NCBI RefSeq assembly: GCF_028583425.1
Contig: NC_072793.1
Span: 103,897,689-103,961,688, forward strand
DNA: 64,000 nucleotides
Reading direction: 5' to 3'
DNA from: Eublepharis macularius
Lineage: Eukaryota > Chordata > Lepidosauria > Squamata > Eublepharidae
Each line of letters starts with the position of its first letter. The stretch's first letter is position 1. The position numbers and the translations under genes are program-made. Below the pieces are notes generated by a model. It was not told the origin of the DNA. It worked only from the letters and a program-made list of their open reading frames with translations, and made no database searches. Below are positions 48,301-60,300 of this stretch, piece by piece.

Positions 48301-51300
48301 TACACAACTAGATAGACCAGACAGGTGGTTGGTAGACTTAGGTAACTTAAGATATTTTATCCAACAAAAGAGCAAGGGAAGAGAAGATAAAATGTGAAAA
48401 GGGCTGTATGGTCAGACCTACCCCCACCTTCAAATGCTAAACCACAGTGACTTGAAACTATAGGTTTAACATTTGAACACAATAATTCATAACATTAGAT
48501 GACAAATAAGTACATTTAAAATTATTTATTTTGCAAACTATTTGCCAAAATCCCTACTGACTTCATTATGAGTTCATAATATTATGTTTGAAGACATTTA
48601 TTTTTTCAAAGGAGTATTTTAAATTGATTGCCATTTGTTTTATTCTCAGAAAGAATCCTTTCATTCAACTTCTACTTTCAAGACGGCAGCTAGACACCTC
48701 TATAAGCACAAGATACCAGTTTCCCATACAGATGCAGACCCAATAACTAAGCTTGTCAGAATGAATCTTCTTGAGAAAAACTCTTACAAGTTTCATTTAC
48801 TCAAAAATAATACCTTTAATAAGGAACAATGTTGATACAGCAGCTGAGATAATCAAGTCTTTCTAGTACAGTAAGACAACAGTCCACTCACAGCACATTC
48901 CTAAACAGAGTTATACCCTTCTAAACCCACTGCAATCAACTTAAAAGTGTGCAACTCTCTTTACGATTGCACTGTCTGTTATGTAAATAGTCGTGTAGTA
49001 CTGCCCACAAAAAAGAATTAAACTTCTAGTATTAGCATTAGGAGAAACAAGTCACCAGTAATAGATGGGACGTCAGAGGTATTTCAAGCTATGGAAACTG
49101 TGTCCATCAAAATTGTAACAAGAATATGTCAACAAATATGTAAAACAAAACAACGGCCAATAGACTGGAAATGTTCGATCTACATTCCAATTCTGAAAAA
49201 GGACACGTCAAAGATTACGTTAATTTCCCATGCAAGCCAAGTGATGCTAAAAAATTTACAGCAAAGAATCTTACTATATATGGAATGAGAAATTTCAGGT
49301 GTTCAAGATGGATGCAGAAAAGAGGCACTAGAGATTATATTGCAAATTTATGGTGGTTACTGGCATGTACTTGAGAAATTCAGTTTGTGTTTTTATAGAT
49401 TATGTTAAAGGATTTTTAGACTCCTTTCCATAAAATCTTGTGTGTTTTTTTTATTAATTTTTTTATTTTAATTACTAACATCAAAACTACAAAACTACAA
49501 ACTACAAACAGAAAAAGGAAAAAAGAAACAAGGGGGAGGGAAAAAACAACATAAAAACACAGACTACAACTACAAGTATTGAATTCCCTTCATAATACAA
49601 TTATTTAAAGTTAAACTTTCTAATATGCTATTAGATTGGTAGATCTTATAAGATACGAACTACAGTCAGGATCAGATCTTCTCCCCCAACCCTGCGTCTC
49701 GGTCTTAGTTCTCTTTGAACAGCTACAATAGCTGCACTCACTCCCTCCTCCCCACTCCCCCCTTCAGATTCTGGATCTTCTTCTTGCTCGAACTCTTGAT
49801 GATTAAGCACAAAATCCCTCAGCTGTACTTCCGATATTATCTTGTAGGCTTGGTCTTTATATCTAAACCAGATACCTTCCGGAAATAACCATTTGTATTT
49901 TATATCACGCTTTCTCAGAAGAGCTGCAAACCTTTTGTATTTGAATCTTCTTTTCCGAGCTAGAAATGGAACGTCCTTCAATATCTTAACCTTGTTGCCA
50001 AGAAAGTCCAAGTCCACATTAGTCGAATTATATAAAATGGTGTCCCGAGTCTTCTTAGATGAAAAATCAATAATAATCTTGCGAGGCAGCTGACGCTTCG
50101 TTGCATATTTTGAAGATGTCCGACGGACTTCCTGAATATCGCTTTTTAACTCTTCTTTAGTTGCCTTTGCGAATGACGCCAAAAGTTCCGACACCAGATC
50201 CTTTAAATTTTCACTTTCCTCCTCCTTAACATTCTGTAAACGCAATACTGTCTGAGCACGATCCACTTGTAGTCCTATCAGTTGATTCTCCAAAAGCTTT
50301 ACTTCTTTGTTTGTAGCTCTCATGAGTGTTGCATTTTCACGAGTAGATTTCTCTGCCTCGAGCGCTACATCTTTAGTAGTTTTCACTTCATTTTCAACTG
50401 AACCAACCCTTTGTCTGATTTCATTTAGCCTATCAACAAAGGGCTTCATAGCTTCAACGACCGACCGTTTAACCACCTCTTCAAGATTCTCTCCCTTCCC
50501 CTGCAACGCAGCCGAAACCGATTTGCCCACTGCAGGGCTCTGCTTTTTCGTCGCCATCTTAGGGGGGGGGAGTCCGCCAACTAAGTTCCAAAACTCAATG
50601 AAGGGGAAGATATCCGAACCTTCTTAAGCTTCAACTCCCACCAATCCTTCGCATACGCTTAAAGTGACAGAAGGGATCCGCTTACTTACAGGTTTTCACC
50701 TTAAATCTGCTTGTTGCCGTTCTCCATGGCCCGGCAGCACACGATGTGCTGCGCAAGTCTGCCGGCCTCCATAGGAGCAGACGGGCTATTTACCCCCTGG
50801 ATCGACTTCAAGGGGCTCTTCCCGCAGCGCTCCGGACCCTGACCCCCTACCTGGGAGTCCTGGGGGTTAACCCTCACAGGTCAACCACCCGGTCAGGCTG
50901 CTCGGCTGCTTCCTCCCGGACCTGCAGAGAGGAGCGTCCGACATGGCCGGGAAAATGAAACCGAATCTTTCCATAAAATCTTGTTATGAGCTCACATTCA
51001 AGTTGACATCACACAAAACATGCAGACACGTAAGATGGCCTTGCTCCAGTGTCAAAATTCTTCCTCTGAGATATCCTGCTTGTCAGATAGGTCTCAGGTA
51101 GGTGAGAACGGTCACTGAGCAAAGTATAAACATTTTCTTGTTTGGGTTATTATAATTAACCTTTTAACCTTGAATGCTAAGAGGATATCAGATATATGGC
51201 TCCAGCTTTTCAAATGTTTGTATAATTCGTCACTCAAGACTGTCAGATATCATGTGTTCTGGGAAACGTGTCATTTTGAGTCATTCTGACAGGGTGTTTA

Positions 51301-54300
51301 TACTAACCTTTTGATCTTTTATTCTGTAAACAATCTGTGCTGAAAGTATATAACCGGTCCTCACGTATCTCAGCCTTGAAATGGTGATATGTGTCATGGG
51401 CTTATTTTATAAACAATAAACCCATTTTTCTTCTGTAATCATGTTTTTGGTCTTGAAATATATGTGGGTAAGTGGTAGTAGGGGACTTATAATTGGCAGT
51501 AGAGTACCACTACAAAAATTCCCCTATCTGATTACAGCAAAGCTTTTGACTGTGTGAATCAGGAAATGCTATGCATGTTTTTTAAAGAAATGGGTGTGCC
51601 ACAACTTCTGATTGTGTACATGCACAACCTATACCAGGGGTGGCCAAACCGCAGCTTGGGAGCCACATGTGGCTCTTCTAGACGTATTGTGTGGCTCCCG
51701 GAGGTCTCTGAGTATCACCGTGGCCATACATTTTATTTTAGTTTAGTTTATTTCCCTCCCTCCCTTTCCTCCTTTCTTTCCATGCCTTTCCCTCCTTTTC
51801 CTTCTTTCTTTCCATGTCTTTCCCTCCCTTTTCCTTTTTTCCTTCCTTCCTTCTTTCTTTCCATGTCTTTCATGTTTTCGGTAAAAAAGTTGGGGTTGCC
51901 AGGTCTGACTCCGAAAATATCTGAGGACTTTGGGGGTGAAGCCTAGCAAGGATGAGATGTCACTTTTTCCCTTGTATAGGTCCTATACTGTGGAAAAGAG
52001 GATACTATTAGAACAGAATATGGGGAAACAGAATGGTTTCCAATTGGAAAAGTGTCAGACAAGGATGTATTTTATTTATTCATAGTCTGCCTTTCTCTCT
52101 GAGACTCAAGGTAGAACAAACAGTACAGGTCAATACAAACTGTGGCTCGTACCTTCAATAAACAACACCACAGGGTATGGAATTCAAAGACTTGAAAACA
52201 AGTATAGAACTAAATACAGATATGAAACATTGCGGGAAACAAAACATAAGTAATTTGACATGAACATACTGAATGACAAAGAAACTCTCAGTAGGAGCAT
52301 AGCTACACCAAGAGATAGTACACAGTAGTATAGTGTACAGACCCTGTCCCTTTACCAGCACATCTATGTGATCCATTTCTTACAAGACAGACCTATTTTC
52401 AGTTCATAACACTCTTGAATAATTCAGTTTTGCATTGTTTGCAGAAAGCCAAGAACGTGGGAACCCTCCTGACCTCTTCAGGCATGCCATTCCAGGGGCC
52501 ACCACAGAGAATGTGCCTGTTCGGGCAACTGTTTGATCTTGCCTATTTGCAAAGTGATATTTGCAGAAGGCCCTGTTCAGATGAGCAAAGTTGCCACGGT
52601 AAAACATAGGGGAGTGGTGATCCTGCAGACATGAGGTGTCAAAGCCATGAAGGATTATGTATGTGATAGCCAAAACTGAGGCAATGGAGTGACTGCAGAA
52701 TGGCAGTAATATGTATGCTCTGCCCAACTCTTGAAAATAATCAAGCTGTGGTTTTCTGCACCAGCTGGAGTCTTAAGTGTAAGGAAGTGTCTCTGGGGAC
52801 CAAGAACAAGATAATTCATACTAGGGCATTCTCCATTACTATGTATAGATGTGAAAGTTGGAGAATGAAGAAAGCTGACAGGAAGAAAATTGTTTCATTT
52901 GAAATGTGGAGAATTTTACAGATACCACAGACTTCCAAAAAGACAAATAAGTGGGTTCTAGATCAAATGAAGCCTGAATTCTCCCTAGAAACTAAAATGA
53001 CTAAACTGAGGCTAACATACTTTCGTCACATCATGAGAAGGCCACTGGAAAAGAATGCTAGAAAAAGCTGAAGGCAGTGGGAAAAGAGGAAGACTAACAT
53101 GAGATGGACTGACTCAGTAAGGAAAGCCATGGCCATCATTTTGCAAGACCTGAATACGGCTAATGATAGGAAGTTTTGGAGATCTTTAATTCATAGGGTT
53201 GCCATAAGTGATTTGGAAGTGATTTGACAGCACATAACACATACACAGCATTATCCATAAAATGGTGCAAAGAAATAACTATCAGAGCTCAGATAGATGC
53301 CCAACAAGCAGCAACAAATTCAGAAAGGAAAGGAAGACACATTTATTTAAAATACTTTGTGTCCCCAAAAACCTCAAAGTAACTTGTAGAGAGACAACAA
53401 CTGAAGCAATTCAAAAGACAACTTATTAAGAATGATAAAGTTCTATAGAAGCAGAATAAAAGGAAATCTAGTCACTCTTAATTTTTTCTTTTAATTTGTC
53501 TCATTTTTTTCTTAAATGCTTTAGCCTTGCATTTCTTTATAAAGATGATAAAGTCTCCCTCCCCCCAAAAACCAAAACTCCAGAATGCTACAATATGTAG
53601 TCACTGACAAATGAAAGCCCAAGACTAGGCAGTGGCAGTTGCAAGAGATCGGCCCTGCTGGGATAAACAGAGCTGCCATATGATGACAGAAGGTCCTTCA
53701 GAAGGAGGGCGCAGATCAGAAAAGCTTTAAAAGTAAGAACCAGCAACAAATAGGCAGTCTTTACTGACCTGTCATTGGCACAAGTCCTGTATCTGAGAGG
53801 GCTTATCACTAGACAAAGGGCTGTTTCTCTCAAAGGGCCTTCAGAAGTTCCAAAGAACTGAGTAATATTATCAAGGTTATCCAGCCAGTTCTCTGTCAAA
53901 CATGCCAGGTTAGCCTTCTCTTGTACCAGAAGATCAGATCATATAGTAAAAAGATCTTATTCCTCCCAAACATGGTGCTACACGGCATCAAGATCAAAGT
54001 CTGTGGGTTATCACTGAGACTCAATGTGTACCCCTTTCTCTAGTCAGAGTGGGAGCCTGAACATGTCTCAGTTGCTAGTCTCTCAAAAGAGTCATTCCTC
54101 TTGTGCCTGTGCAACACCCCAATAGTAATGCTTGACATAAAATTACCAGTTAGGTTTAAATCATGAGATCAAGGACAACAAGATTAACAAAAACATTAAG
54201 AGTTCCATTCCTCCCTCATCTATCCACCGACTCCCCTTAAAAATCAAACCAAGAACAATAACTAACTATACTCCACTGGAGAGCAGAGTCCTCACTCCAG

Positions 54301-57300
54301 AGTCCACCCCAGCACCATACACTTCTGGCACTGCTGGCCAAAATAAGGCAGCTGTGATCCGGGATGGATGAACCCAGGCCAGTTCAAGGTCATCAGTTAT
54401 GGTCAGAGGCAGGACTCACCTTTGGCTTCAGGTCTTGCTGATGGCACAGAGAAGACAACTAGCTCCTGCAGGATGGTGCTAGATAGCAACAGATCTCCCC
54501 CTCAGATGACAGAGTAGGCAAATATCAGGTCTTGAATCTTTGCAGTGATGACCAATTAGGAGTCACTGCAGTTCCAACCAGAAGGCTGGACTTGCCCCTT
54601 CTCTGCTACTGCTGTTCTACTGCACTGTGTTTTAAATTATTTTACATATTTAACAGACTGAGATTTAATTCAACATGTATTTAACTACATATTCTCACCC
54701 ACAAACAATATTTTTAAAGAGACTGAGATTTAACTTACTGATATGCAGTACCCAGCTGAACATAGTGGAAAGCATCAATCTTCATCAAAAGGCTCTGAAA
54801 GATAAGTAGATTTTAAATATGGTAATATTCCACGTTTATGCAGATTGATTGAAAAACCCAACATAAAAAGGCTGAATGAATCTCACATGTCAATATTTTA
54901 ATGACACTTTCAGAGCAAGTCTATCCATCAGTTACACCTGCAGGAGGAGGCAGGATTGCTACTAAATCCCCTGTACAAGTGGAACCCAAAACTATGTTAA
55001 TAATGCCTCCCTCTCCTCCAAAAAACTCAGCCTAGCAATCAAGACCTTTGCATTGGTAAACTAATACTGCAGGTACAGAGAGAAAAAAATGGAAAGCAGT
55101 GGAAATTAGTCAAAATCTTGTCTTGGGGCCAGTCTTGTCTTGTCATGGGCCAGCCCCATGATATGTCAAGTCAGTCACACTGGAGTCAGTGCTAGATATC
55201 TGCCCCCTGCATCTCCCCACTCCAGTAATAGAAGATATGATTCCATATGGGAAGGCAGTCCTTAAGGTATGCCGGCCCCAAGCTGAATAGGACTTTAAAG
55301 GTACCTTGAACTGGGCCAGGAAGCAAATTGGGAAGCAGCACAGACAGAACAAGCCTGGAGTGAGATGGTCCCTACGACTCACTCCAGTCACCATTCTGGC
55401 TGCAGCATTCTGTTCCAACTTAAGCTTTTGGACAGTCCATCAAGGGCAAGCCCACATGGAAAGCAATGCAGTAATCTAATCTAAATTCTGTAAAGCTAAA
55501 ACAATCTTCTTTCACTCACCAGTTTGAAGGAGCATCCTCCATAAAAAGGGCACAAGGTAAGTATACAATCTGCAGCAAGAACGGCCTCTGTTACTAACAA
55601 ACCCCCAAACTCAAAGAATACTGGGAAGCCAACTGTTTGCTCTGTGAACCACTTGCTGGTTTGTGCAGGATACCCATGACATTCTATAGAGCATGACAGA
55701 CAAAAATGTACAGCATTTCCTGGCACAAAATGAAATGGGAGGATACCTGCTCCTGTTACTCCACTCTGTCACACAGCTGAAAAGCATAGGAGCCCAATAG
55801 GAATAAAAAGGCTGCCTATTCCTATCTTGTATAATGCTACTGGAGCTGACTGCACAAGTGATGTGGTTCAGCAAAGCTATTCCTATTTTACAGGAATGGG
55901 GGTGGGGAGGGCTCACCAACCTGATTCCTGTGAAACTACAAATGCCATCATAGGACTTTCTCCTGTAGATATGTCATTAGAGTGTGGATCTCTGGAGTTG
56001 GAGAGCTTGGAGTTCTAATGCTGTTGTCTTTCTCCCATGTAAAATTGTTGTCAGTAGAAATCCACTCCTCAAAAGAGATCCCTGACTTGTGGTGGCATTT
56101 GCACAAAGTAGGACTTCAAACACCACCCCCATGCTCCATTTCCTCATCTCTTTTGCGCTTCCTGTTGTAATTTCTATCTTCCTTTTTCGTGCAACTCTTT
56201 TCCCTCACCTTTGCAAAACCTTCCCTTCATACAGGCAACATAAAAATGTTGGATGCAGTGTTACTAATATTGAGTGAAAATGATTGTCACCAAAATGGGA
56301 CTAGACGCTTCTTCCGAAAAGCCCTTTGGCTGCCACATGTATTTCTCCTGGCTGCCTGGGACGCACTAGTATCTTTTCTTAGGAGCACGCTTGTACAAGC
56401 TGTGTATATAATATCACACTTATGTGTTGACAGGTAACATCCTGTATAGGTAAACATGTAACATCATGATTGATGGGCAAAAGATAGTTGCCAAGAATAT
56501 TACAGAACTGTCTTTCAGTACTGCTGTGCAAGGTCTGGTTTCTAATGGTATTTATTATGCTTGCGAGTCATGACTAAGTTGCAGTCCTGCATGTTCCCAG
56601 CAGCAATGTTACCCTGGTGCTTCTTTCTCTCATTTATGTCTGAGGGAAGTTAAGTATAGTTCATACTGCGCATGTAAAATAAAGCCAGCAATGTTGTAGG
56701 AGAGAGGTCATTAGTATATGTGCTCTTTGTTGTATCTTGTTTTCCATCTTTTACTTTTAACATGTATGCAGATACTCAAGATCTACATCTCACTAGCAAA
56801 ACCAAAAAAACCCTGAAAACAAAATATTGGACCTTTTATTCTTAGCACTCACCAAGAGTGGTTACTGAAAACTTCAACTGTGTTGTAATGGGAGCTTCTT
56901 ACCATGAGGATTGCTACTACCCATGGAGACATGCTTCCATCAGCAACCTCTGTGGCAACAGTGCCTTTTGTGACTGTAATGTATGAACTATCTTTAATTA
57001 TTTGAGCATATTATTTCCTTCCATCCCCTTGCTAAGAGAACCGTACTTTGAGAATATGTATGCAGCTGGTAAAGATTGAGGAAGATTTCTTAAACCACGA
57101 TAGTAACAACATACTAAGGAATAATAACATATAGGGCTATATATACATATATATATGTGTTTGTGTGTATGCATGTGTATATGCATGTGTATATTATATA
57201 TCTGTGTGTGTGTGTGTGTGTGTGTATGCAATGTCATTTGAAGTAACGTTTCAGCAACACCCACTGTTTTTTAAGCCTTTTGTGGCTTTCTGCATCATTT

Positions 57301-60300
57301 CCTTCTTTCTCTTCTCTTCCCTCTCCAACTACCTTATAGCACACAGCGCATACTGTTCGCAGATTCAGAAAATGCTAAGTTAAGAATATTTATGTCTTCA
57401 ATGAATACTACTGATCAATATATCCAATTCTAAACATGGCTCTGATCGGAGGATACTCAGATCAGGGCCATGGAGACAGAAAACAGATTTTCCTGCAAAC
57501 TCAGGGGGATCTCCCACCAGGTTTACAGAGAAATCTGCAAACATTAAAAAGAGGAGAGGTTAAATCCCCCACAAAATAAGAGCATTCTTTGCGCAAGCAT
57601 AGACAATGTACCAGACAACGTATCAACAACACTCCTTTATTGGTTTATGGCACTACTGGTAAGTGAGGGAAGAGAACAGGAACTGCCAATGTTTCCTGCA
57701 CAGCAGCAGAGAGGGATGGGTGTGAAAGACACAGTTCTGCCACCACCCTTCACCCTGCCACTGAGATGTGGGAGCTGCAAGCAAGTGGGAGAGGAAGAAT
57801 AGTCATGGCCAGCCCACTGTGTGGAAAAGGAGGGGGCAGGGAGGAGGAAGATGAAGTGGCCGTGGCAGAAGTCACTGCTGCTGCCACCCACACACAGCAA
57901 AGCTACATAAGTTGTGTGTCTACCAGAAAGCATTGGCTTGGATCCAGTGGAGGAATTTCTATGAACAGAAGGGGAGGTAATTTTTGTCATTTCCCCTGTT
58001 CCCGGTGGTAGCTTTTCCCCAACAACAGCATAATGGCCTACAATAGGAAGGGAGAAGTTGAGAGTCTCGCTCCGCACATAGAAATTTTCAGCAGATCCAG
58101 GCTATAAACTTTCAGTATTACTTTAACAACAACAACAACATCAACAACATTCAATTTATATACTTCCCTTCAGGATGCCTTAACACCCACTTAGAGCAGT
58201 TTACAAAGTATGGTACTATTATCCCCACAACAAAACACCCTGTGAGGTGGGTGGGGCTGAGAGAGCTCCAGAGAACTGTGACTAGCCCAAGGTCACCCAG
58301 CTGGCTTCAAGTAGAGGAGTGGGGAATCGAACCTGGTTCTCCAGATTAGAGTCCCATAGCTCTTAACCACACCACCAAACTGGCTCTCACTTTTTTATAC
58401 AGCTTGAAAACAAGAGTCTCCTAACACTAAAAAAATGCTATGAAGACTATCATATTATTACATGGCTTTTCCTCAACCAAATAAATTTCCCAATACTTTC
58501 ACTTGAAATCCCAATACTTTGTTACATTTAGTCTTCCAAGAGCCACCATAATTTATGGAAAATTATAAATTGACTGTATAAATATTTCAAATATACCTTT
58601 TGCACATCATAGTGAAGTCCTCTTATGGCAAATCCAGGAATGTATTCATATTTCCTGAGTCCTTCTGGATACTGCAAAATATCCCCCCCCCAAATTTTAT
58701 AACATTAACATAATAACAACATTCAATTTATATACTGCCCTTCAGGACAGCTTAATGCCACACTCAAAGCGGTTTACAAAGTATGTCATTATTATCCACA
58801 CAACAACAATCTCTCTGTGAGGTGGGTGGGGCTGAGAGAGCTCCTAGAAGCTGTGCCTGACCCAAGGTCACCCAGCCGGCTTCAAGTGAAAGAGTGGGGA
58901 ATAAAACCTGGTTCTCCAGATTAGAGTCCCATCACTCTTAACCACTACACCAAACTGGCTCTCACAATATTAGTATATTGTGTCACACAAGGGTGTATAT
59001 CATTTTATATCATCAGATTTTAATTTTTTCAAAGACCAACAGAATCCTAGGAGACCTGTACAGACTACCAGAGAACAGTCTGGCACATGTAACAGAGTTA
59101 CATGGAACATGCTCTGTAATGAAGTTCACTGACCGATCTTTGGTCAATCACTGCCTCTATGTCTATCCTACTTTACATTTTGTTACAAAGATAAACTATG
59201 AAGTGGGGGGATGCGATGCACACCACTATGAACTACTTCTCGGAAGGGTAGAATAAAAGTACAATAAATAAATTAAAAACCCCAAACCAATTACAGTAAT
59301 CCTATCAGCAAATTTTTGGGTGGACAAGAAACTGATACTAAAAGACAGCATAGTGTAGTAAGAGTGTTTGACTAGGATTAGTTCAAACCATCATTTGGCC
59401 CTGTAGTCTACCAGGTAATTTTGGGCCAGCCACTACCTTTCAGCCTAATCTAACGCACAGGGTTGTTGAAAGAGTAAGACTGTGTGTGTGATCATATAAG
59501 CTTCTCTGAGGTCCTTGGAAGATGAGAAAGATAAAAATAAAAAGTTAAGTGTGTTTAAAATCATCACCTTCTAAAATAAGCTGAAGTTCAAATGTATACT
59601 CCTTACTATTTTGGAGTTTTCAGGACAGTGCCACTGCATTCTCAAATTTATCTCAACAGATATGACAGTCATAGGTTGCATGTCTTAAAATTTGAATAAA
59701 AATGTCTCCAAAGCACAGCACACAAGTCATCTAGGGAACCAGGACATCATGTGTATATACTGATCCCTATAACAAGGTTAAAATATAAACACAGCAATGT
59801 CAGGGGACAATCAGTAGGGTTGCCAGCCTCCAGGTGGTAGAAATAGACAATTAACCACTTTTAAACCAACGAAGTGCACAATGCAAAAATCAATGTGACT
59901 TGGAGTCCTCAGGTGAGTCTTTTCTTTAGCTTTTCTTATATACAAAGTCCATAAGACAGTCTAATGCTCTTGCTTTTGCTTTTTCAATTGCATATCCACA
60001 TTCTGGGGAAGCTCTGACACAGTGGACAACTCCTGGGTGGGAGATTCCAAAAATAGTTAGCCAAGTCTCTCACCGGAAATAGATCCATAGCCGCAGATAC
60101 AGAATTTTGTATCTGGGATCCTATTAAGGAGTTCTTTGGGGAAAGTAGGAAATAACAAATGTTAATCGGAGTTGGAAACAACTGCTGTTTCTGAACGCTC
60201 TTGAAAAAGTTCTTCTCCAAACAGGAGAATAGCTAGCACCCTGTTGAGTGTTTTTAAGCAGCTGTGGATCCATTTCCTGTGTGAGACTTGGCTGACTATT

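Noticed and set aside
49646..50557. ORF1 read as a host gene with coiled coil
   Set aside because: Target-site duplication, L1-type RRM/C-terminal domain order and A-rich 3' end show it is an L1 product.
55827..56437. Cluster of overlapping plus-strand ORFs of 60-80 codons
   Set aside because: No domain, no shared frame, no splice structure; likely chance.
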